This document shows positions 18,490 through 26,627 of a DNA stretch of 64,000 nt, piece after piece. The DNA comes from Gordonia sediminis (GTDB lineage: Bacteria; Actinomycetota; Actinomycetes; Mycobacteriales; Mycobacteriaceae): positions 1,184,424-1,248,423 of the forward strand of contig RZUM01000001.1 of NCBI GenBank assembly GCA_004193205.1. The letters are read 5' to 3'. The notes beneath the pieces are model-generated. The model was not told the DNA's origin. It saw only the letters and a list, made by a program, of their open reading frames with translations, and did no database searches. Within the stretch, counting starts at the first letter, position 1, and each line of letters begins with the position of its first letter. Both the position numbers and the translations under genes were made by a program.

Positions 18490-18771
18490 ATGCGTCACTA
18501 CGAATTGATGGTCATTCTCGATCCGAATCTGGACGAGCGCACCGTTGCCCCTTCACTGGATACTTTCCTCAACGTTGTCCGTAATGACGGCGGCAAGGTG
18601 GATGCTGTCGACATCTGGGGCAAGCGCCGTCTCGCCTACGAGATCGCCAAGCACAACGAGGGCATCTATGCCGTCATCGATCTCAACGCCGAACCCAACA
18701 CGGTCACCGAGCTCGATCGTCAGCTGAAGCTCAACGAGTCGGTGCTGCGCACCAAGGTTCTGCGGAAGTAA
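18490..18771 (+). CDS. rpsF: 30S ribosomal protein S6
   Basis: A 93-residue S6 protein, normal length for actinobacteria. The start [19 protein letters not shown] and the block [20 protein letters not shown] are diagnostic. S6 binds 16S rRNA together with S18 in the platform of the 30S subunit, and the S18 gene lies two positions downstream. A strong AGGAGGTGATG site precedes the ATG. It is the first gene of the rpsF-ssb-rpsR-rplI operon, which ends at the strong terminator after rplI. Confidence 0.98.
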   Translation: MRHYELMVILDPNLDERTVAPSLDTFLNVVRNDGGKVDAVDIWGKRRLAYEIAKHNEGIYAVIDLNAEPNTVTELDRQLKLNESVLRTKVLRK

Positions 18772-18883
18772 TCCACAGACCTTCCTGATCGAACGAACAA
18801 GTCGGTACCGGACCCTAGGCTGGAGCCCAACGTCCGGTGCACATCGATCAGCGAGTGCCCAACCACGACCCAAGGGGAGACAC

Positions 18884-19396
18884 ATGGCAGGCGACACGGT
18901 CATCACCGTCATCGGCAACCTGACCGCGGATCCGGAACTCCGGTTCACGCCGTCGGGAGCTGCGGTGGCCAACTTCACGGTGGCCTCCACACCGCGCACC
19001 TTCGATCGTCAGACCAACGAGTGGAAGGACGGCGAAGCGCTGTTCTTGCGCTGCAACATCTGGCGCGACGCGGCGGAGAACGTGACCGAGAGCCTGACCA
19101 AGGGAACCCGGGTGATCGTGTCCGGTCGCCTCAAGCAGCGGTCTTACGAGACCCGCGAGGGCGAGAAGCGGACCGTGGTGGAACTCGAGGTCGACGAGAT
19201 CGGCCCCTCGCTGCGATATGCCACCGCCAAGGTCAACAAGGCCGGGCGCGGCGGCGGCAGCGGTGGATTCTCCGGCGGCGGTGGTGGAAACCGCGCCGCA
19301 GCCGCGCAGGTCGCCGACGATCCGTGGGGCAGTGCGCCCGCATCGGGATCGGGATCGGGATCATTCGGCGGGGCCGACGACGAACCACCTTTCTAA
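18884..19396 (+). CDS. ssb: single-stranded DNA-binding protein
   Basis: A 170-residue SSB. The OB fold covers residues 1-115 ([21 protein letters not shown], cut to [17 protein letters not shown]; then [18 protein letters not shown]). A glycine-, alanine- and serine-rich disordered linker follows, and the acidic tip GGADDEPPF, which recruits replication and repair proteins, ends the protein. The linker includes a small GGGATC hexamer repeat coding Gly-Ser. The gene lies in the ribosomal operon as in other actinobacteria. Ribosome binding site AAGGGGAGA is present. Confidence 0.98.
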   Translation: MAGDTVITVIGNLTADPELRFTPSGAAVANFTVASTPRTFDRQTNEWKDGEALFLRCNIWRDAAENVTESLTKGTRVIVSGRLKQRSYETREGEKRTVVELEVDEIGPSLRYATAKVNKAGRGGGSGGFSGGGGGNRAAAAQVADDPWGSAPASGSGSGSFGGADDEPPF

Positions 19397-19414
19397 CGAA
19401 CAACTGGAGTACCA

Positions 19415-19669
19415 ATGGCAAAGCAAAAAGGCCGGAAGGTTCGCGTCGAAAAGGTCACCAAGACCAAGGCGTGCAACTTCTGCAAGGACAAGAAGGCCGT
19501 CATCGACTACAAGGACACCGCGCTGCTGCGTCGCTTCCTGTCCGACCGCGGCAAGATCCGTTCGCGTCGCGTGACCGGCAACTGCGTCCAGCATCAGCGC
19601 GACGTCGCCGTGGCCGTGAAGAACTCGCGTGAGGTGGCCCTGCTGCCCTTCACCTCGACCGGACGCTGA
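19415..19669 (+). CDS. rpsR: 30S ribosomal protein S18 (zinc-binding form)
   Basis: An 84-residue S18. The block [20 protein letters not shown] is the family signature. The protein keeps C20-x2-C23 ([10 protein letters not shown]) and the later CVQHQ, so it is the zinc-binding (C+) form; actinobacteria often carry a second, zinc-free copy elsewhere under zinc-uptake regulation. It partners with S6 encoded upstream. It starts 18 bases after the ssb stop and is followed 17 bases later by rplI. Confidence 0.98.
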   Translation: MAKQKGRKVRVEKVTKTKACNFCKDKKAVIDYKDTALLRRFLSDRGKIRSRRVTGNCVQHQRDVAVAVKNSREVALLPFTSTGR

Positions 19670-19686
19670 GCGGGAAGGGATCTGAC

Positions 19687-20139
19687 ATGAAACTCATCCT
19701 GACCGCCGCCGTGGAGAACCTCGGTGAGGCCGGCGACACCGTCGAGGTCAAGGACGGCTACGGCCGTAACTACCTGCTGCCGCGCGGGTTTGCCATCAAG
19801 GCCACCCGTGGCGCGCAGAAGCAGGTCGACGACATCCGTCGTGTCCAGGCCGCCCGCGAGGTCCGCGGCCTCGAACACGCCAACGAGCTCAAGCAGGCTC
19901 TCGAGGCGCTCACCGGTGTCTCGCTCGGCGTGAAGACCCACGACTCGGGCAAGCTGTTCGGTTCGGTCACCGCCGCCGACGTCGCCGGTGCGATCCGCTC
20001 GGCCGGCGGCCCGGCCGTCGACAAGCGCAACGTCGAGCTGCCGAAGGGCCACATCAAGGCCACCGGTAGCTACCCGGTCGTGGTGAACCTGCACCCCGAC
20101 GTGTCGGCCACCGTCGAACTGGCCGTCGTCGCCGGCTGA
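19687..20139 (+). CDS. rplI: 50S ribosomal protein L9
   Basis: A 150-residue L9 protein with the N-terminal RNA-binding domain ([37 protein letters not shown]) and the C-terminal domain after a long connecting helix. Full length. Last gene of the rpsF operon; its stop is 23 bases before a strong hairpin terminator. Confidence 0.98.
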   Translation: MKLILTAAVENLGEAGDTVEVKDGYGRNYLLPRGFAIKATRGAQKQVDDIRRVQAAREVRGLEHANELKQALEALTGVSLGVKTHDSGKLFGSVTAADVAGAIRSAGGPAVDKRNVELPKGHIKATGSYPVVVNLHPDVSATVELAVVAG

Positions 20140-20162
20140 CAGCCGACCAGTCCGGTCATGAG

Positions 20163-20193
20163 GGCCGGGCGGACATTGTCCGCCCGGCCTTCT
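20163..20193 (+). terminator. strong terminator of the rpsF-rplI operon
   Basis: A perfect 12-base-pair stem, GGCCGGGCGGAC at 20163-20174 and GTCCGCCCGGCC at 20178-20189, closes a three-base ATT loop and is followed by TTCT. The U-tract is short, as is common in high-GC actinobacteria. Its place right after rplI makes the assignment secure. Confidence 0.9.
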
Positions 20194-20260
20194 GCCGTGT
20201 ATTGGTGTGGTGTGTCTCCGGCGTTCGATCGGCGCCTGGCGCTGTTGCCGGACATTCTCG

Positions 20261-20276
20261 GTGTACACCCGTACAC
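20261..20276. promoter_or_regulatory. palindromic operator candidate before the lipase gene
   Basis: GTGTAC-ACCC-GTACAC is a perfect inverted repeat with six-base arms, ending 8 bases before the ATG of the lipase-like gene. A repressor bound here would block the ribosome binding site region or the promoter. TetR- or GntR-type binding is possible; no regulator gene is adjacent. Confidence 0.5.
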
Positions 20277-20284
20277 TCAATCGC

Positions 20285-21535
20285 ATGGCAACAACCCCCG
20301 ACGCCAGAACCGACGAGCTCGGTGCGCTGACGTATCTCGCGCTGACAGAGTTGCGAGATGCGCTACACGGTGTGAGCGCCATGCACCGCTCCGTCGCGGT
20401 GGGAGTCTTCGGGGTCCTGGGGCCGATACTCGGCCGGACGGTCGACTCGCCACGCATGGTGCACGACGCCGTGAGCGAGGGTACGTACCAGTCGATGGAC
20501 GCGCTGCTGGAAGCCGCTCAATCGGTCGTCGGTTCGCTACCGACGTCGGACCGCAAGCTCTCGCAGACCGCTCGCGGTGCCGTCCTCCTCGGAGTTCTGA
20601 ACGGACTCATCGGCGATGAACTCGCGGCGACGCGATCACCGCTCGCGGCCGACATGTCGATGCGGGTCGCCGGTGAACCGATCTCGATGGATACTGGCGC
20701 GATCGCACGCGCCCGCCACGATACGAGCGGGCATCTCGTCGTCTTCCTGCACGGGCTGATGGAGTCCGAGTTGGCGTGGGCGATCGGTGGCCGACCGACG
20801 TACGGTCGTCGGCTGTCGACCGAGATCGGCGCCACCGAGGTGCAGATCCGCTACAACACCGGCCGGCATATCAGCGAGAACGGGCGCGATTTGGCGAACC
20901 TGTTGACCGATCTCGTGTTGCTGTGGCCGACACCGGTCACCCGCATGACTTTGATCGGCCATTCCATGGGCGGGTTGGTCATCCGCAGCGCCTGCCACAC
21001 CGCCGCTGAGCGCGGCGATTATTGGCCAGGACTGGTGACCGAGACGGTGTGCCTCGGCACACCCCACCTCGGCGCGCCACTCGAACGCGGCGTCCACGCG
21101 CTGTCGACTGTGCTCCAATGGCCCTCGGTGACCAGGCCGATCAGCACATTACTGCGCCGACGCAGTGCCGGGGTGCGCGACCTCTTCCACGGCAATCTCA
21201 CCCCGGCCGACTGGTCCGACCAAGATCCCGATGCCTGGCAGCGACCGCCTGGTGCCGATGTCCCCCTCCTCGCAACCGCCCGTCACCTCTTCGTCACCGC
21301 GACGATCACCCGCAACCCCAACAATCCGATCGGTCGCCTGGTCGGCGACGGGGTCGTTCTCACCCCGAGCGGGCGGGGCGCGCCCACGCGCAGCCGCCTC
21401 GGACTACGGTTTTCCGACGGCCTCGACCTCGGTGGCGCCCACCACCTCACATTGCTCAACAACGACGAGATCTATCAATGGTTGCTCGCGAATCTGAGGC
21501 CCCGGCGAGCATTGCCACCTGGGCGCTCGGTGTGA
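20285..21535 (+). CDS. alpha/beta hydrolase (lipase/esterase-like)
   Basis: A 416-residue hydrolase. The oxyanion-hole strand LVVFLHGLMESELAW and the nucleophile elbow TLIGHSMGGLVIRSA (serine in GHSMGG) mark a lipase-like catalytic domain in the second half, with ETVCLGTPHLGAPLE after it, as in PGAP1-like or triacylglycerol lipases. A catalytic histidine is likely in GGAHHLTLLNNDEIY near the end. The first 150 residues are a helical domain I do not recognise. The ATG at 20285 is chosen because it follows the operon terminator and a palindrome; an upstream in-frame start at 20207 would overlap neither signal. No signal peptide is visible. Confidence 0.82.
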   Translation: MATTPDARTDELGALTYLALTELRDALHGVSAMHRSVAVGVFGVLGPILGRTVDSPRMVHDAVSEGTYQSMDALLEAAQSVVGSLPTSDRKLSQTARGAVLLGVLNGLIGDELAATRSPLAADMSMRVAGEPISMDTGAIARARHDTSGHLVVFLHGLMESELAWAIGGRPTYGRRLSTEIGATEVQIRYNTGRHISENGRDLANLLTDLVLLWPTPVTRMTLIGHSMGGLVIRSACHTAAERGDYWPGLVTETVCLGTPHLGAPLERGVHALSTVLQWPSVTRPISTLLRRRSAGVRDLFHGNLTPADWSDQDPDAWQRPPGADVPLLATARHLFVTATITRNPNNPIGRLVGDGVVLTPSGRGAPTRSRLGLRFSDGLDLGGAHHLTLLNNDEIYQWLLANLRPRRALPPGRSV

Positions 21536-21575
21536 GGTCGGCCAGATCGCCGATCGCTCACCGGATACCGGCCAC

Positions 21576-23849
21576 CTATTTCCGAAACACACCACTGGCG
21601 AGCGGGTCAGAGGGAGCAGGCAGATCGGAGGTGGTTGTCGCCGGCTCGAGTTCCTCACGCAGACCGCGACTTTCGTACCAGCGGGCCAACGGCGCCGGTG
21701 CCCACCAGTTCCATCGGCCGCATAGCTGCATGATGGCCGGAACGAGCAGCGTGCGGATGAGGAAGGCGTCGAGCAGGACGCCGAGACACAGGCCCGCACC
21801 GAGCATGCGATTCGAGGAGACCTGCGCGACTGTCAATGCCAGGTAGACGACCGCCATGAGCAGCGCGGCGGCGGTGACGATGCGGCCGGTGTGTGCCAAT
21901 CCGAGGGCCACCGATCGGGTGTTGGCGGCCGGGCTGCGATCGGAGGCGACCCAGAACTCGCGGATCCGCGAGAGCACGAACACCTCGTAGTCCATGGCGA
22001 TGCCGAATCCGACGGTCATCATCAGCGGCAGCACCATGATGATGAGCGCACCGCTGCTCGTGGTGCCGAGCCCGCCGAGGTGCCCCTGCTGGAAGATCCA
22101 CGTCAAGACACCCAGGGTGGCGGCGAGCGACAACCCGTTGAGGATCAGCGCCTTCAGCGGCAGGATCACGCTCCCGGTCATCATGAACATCAGGATCGTC
22201 GTGGACAGCACGACGAAGGCGAGCACCAGCGGGATGCGGTCGGTGACGCCGCGGACGTTGTCGATGTTGCGCTGGGCCAGTCCACCCCAGACGGGATCGA
22301 CCGCCGCGGGTACCGACTTGAGCTCGTCGAGCTGCGCCTTTCCCGCGCCGGAGAACGGGTCACTGGTGGTCGACACGGTGAGATAGGCGGCGTCGCCGCG
22401 GCGTTCGGCTCCGAATGCCGCCGTGCTGATCTGCGCGCCGGAACGGTAGATGCCGTCCGGTGTGGCGACCGAGGTCACCCCCGACACCCGGGACAGGTCT
22501 TGGCCGTAGTGGGCCACCGCGGTCGGCCCGGCACCGTGGGGCAGCACCACGATGACCGCGTTCTGGGTGGGTTGGGCGACATCGGCGCGCAGGACGTCGC
22601 CGACCTGGCGCGACGATGCGGACGTCGGGAGTGTCCGGTCGTCGGGATAGTTCAGTTTCAGGTGCACCACCGGCAGGGCGAGTAGCAGGAAGAACGCGGT
22701 GAGGACCGTGGCCATGATGAGGGGCCTGCGCATCGAGAACATCGCCATCCGATACCAGCGGGTCTGTTCGGGCGCCGCCGTGCGTGGATCGTCTCGATGC
22801 AGCAGTCGATAGATCGGCTTGCGGAGATCGAGCGTGTCGAGGCGGTCGCCGAGCACCGCGATGAGTGCCGGTGCGATGACCAGACCCGCGACCAGCGACA
22901 GCACCACCGCCGCCAGGCCCGCGTAGCCGAGCGACTTCATGAAGTAGCCGGGCATCAGCGTCATCGTGGAGATCGTCAGCAACAGCGTCAGTGCACTGAA
23001 GATGACGGTGCGTCCGGCCGTCGCCATCGTCGTCTGCAGCGCCGCCGACCGTGACCGCTGCCGGCCGCGTTCCTCGCGGTAGCGGCTGACGATGAACAGG
23101 GTGTAGTCGATGGCCAACGCCAGCGACAAAGCCGTCGCGAGATTCATCGCGAACACCGATACCGGGGTGATCTCGTAGATGGCGCGGAGTACGGCGGCCG
23201 CGCCGACGATCGAGAACAGTGCGGCGACCACCGGCAGTGCCGCGGCCACGAGGCTGCCGAACACCCAGATGAGCACGACGAAGGTCGTCGGGATGGCGAT
23301 CGCTTCCATGATGAGGAGGTCGATCTTCGACTGGTGATTGATCTGGTCCTGTGCGAGGGCTTGTCCACCGGCGCTGACCGTGATGCCGTCGCGTGTGCTC
23401 TGCCACCGGTCGGCGATGTCCCGTGCAGCCTCGGGTGCCGACGTGTCGTCGCCGTCGATCATCGCCGCGATCAACCCGGTCCGACCGTCCCGGGTGACCA
23501 GGCCGGCACGGAGTTCACGTGGTGTTGTCCAGTAGGACAGGATGTTCGACGTCCGGCTGTCGGACTCGAGGTCGCGTGCGACCGACTCTGCCCGGGCGGT
23601 GACCGCCGGTGAGTCGAGCGCCTGCGTCGAGGTGATGGTGAAGACAAGTGGCATCCCGCTTGCGCCGAACTTGTCGTGCAAGAGTTGTTCGGCATGGGCC
23701 GCCTCGCCGTGCGGGTTGTCGTACCCGCCGGCGGGCAACGCGGTCATCACCGAGCTTCCGTAGGCGGCGGCGAGAACGAAGAGTACTGCTGCGCAACCGA
23801 TCACGACTCTCGGTGTCGCGACGACGATGTTGGTGATCCGTCTGAGCAT
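21576..23849 (-). CDS. MmpL-type RND transporter
   Basis: A 757-residue exporter of the MmpL/MMPL family with two repeated halves. Each half has one membrane segment, a periplasmic domain and five further segments. The first half shows the proton-relay region LATALSLALAIDYTLFIVSR, cut to LALAIDYTLFIVSRYREE, and the second half the equivalent VGFGIAMDYEVFVLSRIREF. These aspartate-tyrosine pairs carry the proton motive force. Family members export lipids, siderophores or drugs. I chose the ATG at 23849 because MLRRITNIVVATPRVVIG is the usual cytosolic start and first membrane segment; the upstream frame belongs to the neighbouring gene. A USP-like gene lies 19 bases upstream on the same strand. 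Confidence 0.92.
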   Translation of the reverse strand: MLRRITNIVVATPRVVIGCAAVLFVLAAAYGSSVMTALPAGGYDNPHGEAAHAEQLLHDKFGASGMPLVFTITSTQALDSPAVTARAESVARDLESDSRTSNILSYWTTPRELRAGLVTRDGRTGLIAAMIDGDDTSAPEAARDIADRWQSTRDGITVSAGGQALAQDQINHQSKIDLLIMEAIAIPTTFVVLIWVFGSLVAAALPVVAALFSIVGAAAVLRAIYEITPVSVFAMNLATALSLALAIDYTLFIVSRYREERGRQRSRSAALQTTMATAGRTVIFSALTLLLTISTMTLMPGYFMKSLGYAGLAAVVLSLVAGLVIAPALIAVLGDRLDTLDLRKPIYRLLHRDDPRTAAPEQTRWYRMAMFSMRRPLIMATVLTAFFLLLALPVVHLKLNYPDDRTLPTSASSRQVGDVLRADVAQPTQNAVIVVLPHGAGPTAVAHYGQDLSRVSGVTSVATPDGIYRSGAQISTAAFGAERRGDAAYLTVSTTSDPFSGAGKAQLDELKSVPAAVDPVWGGLAQRNIDNVRGVTDRIPLVLAFVVLSTTILMFMMTGSVILPLKALILNGLSLAATLGVLTWIFQQGHLGGLGTTSSGALIIMVLPLMMTVGFGIAMDYEVFVLSRIREFWVASDRSPAANTRSVALGLAHTGRIVTAAALLMAVVYLALTVAQVSSNRMLGAGLCLGVLLDAFLIRTLLVPAIMQLCGRWNWWAPAPLARWYESRGLREELEPATTTSDLPAPSDPLASGVFRK

Positions 23850-23868
23850 CGGGCGTCCTTCGGGCCGG

Positions 23869-24492
23869 TTACGCCGGTGAGCCCAGATCGGTGGCGACCG
23901 GGGCGGTGGGTTCTGGGACGGGTCGGAGTTGCCACGCCTTCGCCAGGCGTAGGTGCCTGGGCCGAGCGGTGAGTCCGGCCATCGGGGCGGCATCTGCGCC
24001 GACGAGGACGGTCTCGCAACCCGAGGCCCTGGCGCACCGCCGGACCAGCCGTGACGGCCTGCCGCGACAGCCCAAGATGAGAGTCGGGGCGTCGGTCTCG
24101 CGGATGGTCCGCATCAGCACCGGATACGGGAATCCTTCCAGTGCAACATCATTCACTGCGGTAGCGCCTGCGCCGAACGCGGTTTCTCGTGCGCGGCGCT
24201 GGATCTCGTGGAACACCGAGCGATCCTCCACCAGATAGGCGTCGGACTTCAGTGCGTCACACCATGACCCTGCGGTGCGTGAGGTGACGGCCCGCTGTTG
24301 CGGCATGAGGGCGAGGACGAGGTAGAGCGCCTTACGGTCGCCGAACGTGCGGGCTGCGTATTCGACCGCTGCCAGGGATGTGGGCGAGCCGCTGACACCG
24401 ATCACGATGGCCGAACGCGCGGCTGAGGTCGGCTGTGGGGCCACCGGCGCTGGCTGGACCGGAATGCTGGTCGGTTGTGGGTGTGCAGGCAT
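23869..24492 (-). CDS. universal-stress-protein-like domain protein
   Basis: A 207-residue protein with an UspA-like fold. A proline-rich start of about 25 residues leads to AIVIGVSGSPTSLAAVEYAAR, cut to IVIGVSGSPTSLAAVEYA, which is the normal first strand and helix. The later segment TLILGCRGRPSRLVRRCARA replaces the classic ATP-loop GxxGxxxxxxxGS, with cysteines and arginines where small residues are expected. Nucleotide binding is therefore doubtful. It is 19 bases upstream of the MmpL-type gene and probably in the same transcript. Confidence 0.65.
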   Translation of the reverse strand: MPAHPQPTSIPVQPAPVAPQPTSAARSAIVIGVSGSPTSLAAVEYAARTFGDRKALYLVLALMPQQRAVTSRTAGSWCDALKSDAYLVEDRSVFHEIQRRARETAFGAGATAVNDVALEGFPYPVLMRTIRETDAPTLILGCRGRPSRLVRRCARASGCETVLVGADAAPMAGLTARPRHLRLAKAWQLRPVPEPTAPVATDLGSPA

Positions 24493-24713
24493 GGCGAGAA
24501 CCCCTCGCTACGGCGCGTGGTCGAAATGCGGACCTCGGTGTGGATGAACCCTGCGGACCTGAGTTTGCCGGTGACGACCCGGTGCACTGGCCACTGTCGT
24601 GATTCGACGTCGAGCCGTGTAACGCTCCGTAGGTCCTCCCAGGATATTCATGGGTCTCGAAGTGATCAAAACCTTTTTTCGGGGGTCATTCAAACGCGCT
24701 AACAGCAGTCGCA

Positions 24714-24726
24714 TCACATGATGTGA
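24714..24726. promoter_or_regulatory. palindrome, operator candidate
   Basis: TCACAT-G-ATGTGA is a perfect 13-base inverted repeat in the AT-richer centre of the intergenic region upstream of the USP-like and MmpL-type genes. The half-sites resemble CRP/FNR half-sites in the opposite order, so a different regulator is more likely. Confidence 0.4.
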
Positions 24727-25007
24727 AATGCATTTTTACGCTGTGTCCATTTCGCCGATAGCTGTATCTCCTTGGAGGGCAACGATATTTCCGCCGCCAC
24801 ACTGATCGATCGCCTCTCGGTAGAGCTCGCGACCTCCCCGGTTGCGTACCGCCCGCGGCGACGGCATCGCCTCCCGGCGAATTGAGGTAGTCCACTACGC
24901 ATTTATCTGTCGGTGGTCGGTCGTAGCGTCAGGGATACGAGTTCGACCACGACGGCGTGGTGGATCCGACCCCGAGGAGGTGAGAGTGTCCGCAGGACTC
25001 GTGAACG

Positions 25008-25043
25008 CATCGCAGCCATGTTCACATCGCAGCCATGTTCACA
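25008..25043. repeat. 17-bp tandem duplication before a small membrane-protein gene
   Basis: The 19-base string CATCGCAGCCATGTTCACA occurs at 25008-25026 and again at 25025-25043, a period of 17. The second copy abuts the ACAGGAGA ribosome binding site of the small gene that starts at 25058. Each copy contains an ATG out of frame with that gene. Confidence 0.85.
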
Positions 25044-25057
25044 CAGGAGACATCGTC

Positions 25058-25384
25058 ATGTTCATCACCCTCATCTTGATCGTCGGCGTGCTGACGCTGG
25101 GGTATGGATTCCTCGGTCAGCCCGCCCACGAAGCCTCGGACCGCGAGGCCGATCGCGCCCTACGCGAGCGTGATCGGGAATATCGGCGCGACGCTCGCGC
25201 CGGTCTGAAAGTCGTCGACGCCCAACCGGATACCGACGACGACCGAGCAGGTTCGACCGTGACCGCCGGCGGAGTCGACACAATCGCCTCCGCCGGCGGA
25301 GCCGGCACCATCGCGACCGCCGGTGGCCGGCGGACACGCCCCTGGATCGCCGAGTTCGCGTCGTCGCTCAAATCCATTATTTGA
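25058..25384 (+). CDS. small single-pass membrane protein
   Basis: A 108-residue protein with one N-terminal membrane segment (MFITLILIVGVLTLGYGFLG) and a cytosolic or periplasmic charged tail. Residues 25-50 are strongly charged and probably helical (SDREADRALRERDREYRRDA). A short glycine-alanine-threonine repeat (TAGGVDTIASAGGAGTIATA, partial) follows. The ATG at 25058 has a good AGGAGA site 8 bases upstream, which decides this start. I do not recognise a family. Confidence 0.6.
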   Translation: MFITLILIVGVLTLGYGFLGQPAHEASDREADRALRERDREYRRDARAGLKVVDAQPDTDDDRAGSTVTAGGVDTIASAGGAGTIATAGGRRTRPWIAEFASSLKSII

Positions 25385-25390
25385 GCGACG
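25362..25390. terminator. hairpin between convergent genes
   Basis: CGTCGCTCAA at 25362-25371 pairs perfectly with TTGAGCGACG at 25381-25390 over a nine-base loop. It spans the stop codon of the small membrane-protein gene and lies 36 bases from the end of the convergent secreted-protein gene. A shared terminator is likely, though a U-tract is lacking. Confidence 0.6.
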
Positions 25391-25425
25391 TCATCCGAGC
25401 TGAGCGGAGCGCCGGGTCTATCGCG

Positions 25426-26070
25426 TCAGGTCGGCAGTTGCGGCTGTGCCGGGAGTTGCGCGCTACCGCGCAGGCTCGGCGGAAGGTAGCGGGGTGCCGG
25501 GTTCGCGCTGTGCGCGGTGTCGCCGGCCGGGAAATAGAACTTGTGCCAGGCACGCGTGAAGATCAGCGCGCGCGAACCGGTGCGACACGCGGCGACACCG
25601 GGGCCGGGTGCCGTGCAGGTGACACCGGCGATGGTGACGCGGCCGCCGACCGGCAGGGTCGGCGGTGCGAATCCCGACGGCGCGCCGAAGCGGTAGTCCG
25701 ACGTGTCGGGCACCCACCACGGGCCCTGCTGATCACCGGAGATCGCGGCGCCGCGCACGCGGGGCGGCGCGGTCGCGGGATGCCCCTGACAACCGACGTA
25801 ACGGTAGCCGGGACCGATCTGGCACAACCACCCTCCGATCCGCAGGAAGGCCCGCCCGTTGTCGGCGTAGTCGACCGGACGGAACTGCCCGGCCCCGACC
25901 GGCTGATAGCGCGACAGGTCGAACGCAGTCGGCGTGGTCGGTGCCGGTGCCGCGGACGCGGTGACCGCCGGCGCACCCAGCGCCACCGTCGCCGCGATGG
26001 ACACGGCCACCAGGATGTCGCGCCAGCGCGCGCGGCACTGCCGCGATCGGTTCCTCCCCACGACGACCAT
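25426..26070 (-). CDS. secreted protein of unknown function
   Basis: A 214-residue exported protein. An arginine-rich start (MVVVGRNRSRQCRARWRD) is followed by a hydrophobic stretch and a likely cleavage after ASA near residue 40. The mature part has cysteines in WLCQIGPGYRYVGCQG and VTCTAPGPGVAACRTG, probably two disulphides, and ends in a proline-rich tail. Tryptophan- and glycine-rich strands suggest a beta fold. It resembles other actinobacterial secreted proteins of unknown function. It converges with the small membrane-protein gene. Confidence 0.7.
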   Translation of the reverse strand: MVVVGRNRSRQCRARWRDILVAVSIAATVALGAPAVTASAAPAPTTPTAFDLSRYQPVGAGQFRPVDYADNGRAFLRIGGWLCQIGPGYRYVGCQGHPATAPPRVRGAAISGDQQGPWWVPDTSDYRFGAPSGFAPPTLPVGGRVTIAGVTCTAPGPGVAACRTGSRALIFTRAWHKFYFPAGDTAHSANPAPRYLPPSLRGSAQLPAQPQLPT

Positions 26071-26627
26071 TGGACCACAGCCGCGGATGTCGAGCCCATG
26101 AACCCGTGAGATTTCCGCCCCGGCGGCCGACTGTGACCGATGAAGGGTCCGCTACCTGGTTGTTACCCAGGTCATACGGAACATTTACCGACTCGTTGAT
26201 CCCTCATGGTTGAACGATGACGCGCAACACGCCGAATCGGGCATCCCGCGTGACACGCCGAGGAATTTTCGCCGTTCACCTGTGGAATATCCACAAGGCC
26301 CTGACCTGCGAATATTAGAGTTATGACACCCTGTCTCCCCACCTTTTCCACAGGGGCTGCACATTCCCTCCACGGCCGTCCACAAACGGTGCACAGTTTG
26401 TTGACAGCGTTGTTCACAGTCCGGTTTGAACGGGATGTGAACGAACTCTAGTGTGCTCCGACAGTGCCTCTGTGAATGCGCCGTGCGGCCGATGAGCGGA
26501 TGTTGTCGGTCGCCGTGAGTATCACGGATACAGCACGACAGACGTCGGCGGCGGATGCCGCGGGCGCCACTGAGTCGGACCCACTCGAGGTGTGAGTGGA
26601 GCAGGTACTGCGAGAGGTTTGACACGC
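26071..26627. other. 557-bp intergenic region upstream of dnaB with DnaA-box-like sites
   Basis: No gene is recognisable here. Several nine-base sequences close to the DnaA box TTRTCCACA occur: the perfect dyad TGTGGAATATCCACA at 26281-26295 contains two in opposite orientation, TTTTCCACA is at 26344-26352, CCGTCCACA at 26376-26384 and TTGTTCACA at 26410-26418. Each differs from the consensus by one or two bases. The region probably carries the dnaB promoter. Confidence 0.55.

Larger units (their letters stand above)
24493..25057. other. 565-bp intergenic region, AT-richer than its surroundings
   Basis: No gene is recognisable between the USP-like gene (minus) and the small membrane protein (plus). 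The central part, about 24640-24760, is AT-richer than the rest and contains T-runs and a palindrome at 24714-24726. The right end has a tandem 17-bp repeat just before the next ribosome binding site. It probably holds divergent promoters. Confidence 0.6.

Noticed and set aside
19336-19368. GGGATC hexamer repeat in ssb
   Set aside because: It codes the ordinary Gly-Ser linker of SSB and needs no further explanation.
26592-26627. A start for dnaB 36 bases upstream at GTG 26592
   Set aside because: The 12 extra residues are not like DnaB N-termini, and the GTG at 26628 gives the usual start MAVVDD.
26071-26627. Chromosomal origin at the DnaA-box-like cluster
   Set aside because: dnaA, dnaN and gyrase genes are absent and the boxes are imperfect; the origin of this group lies next to dnaA.
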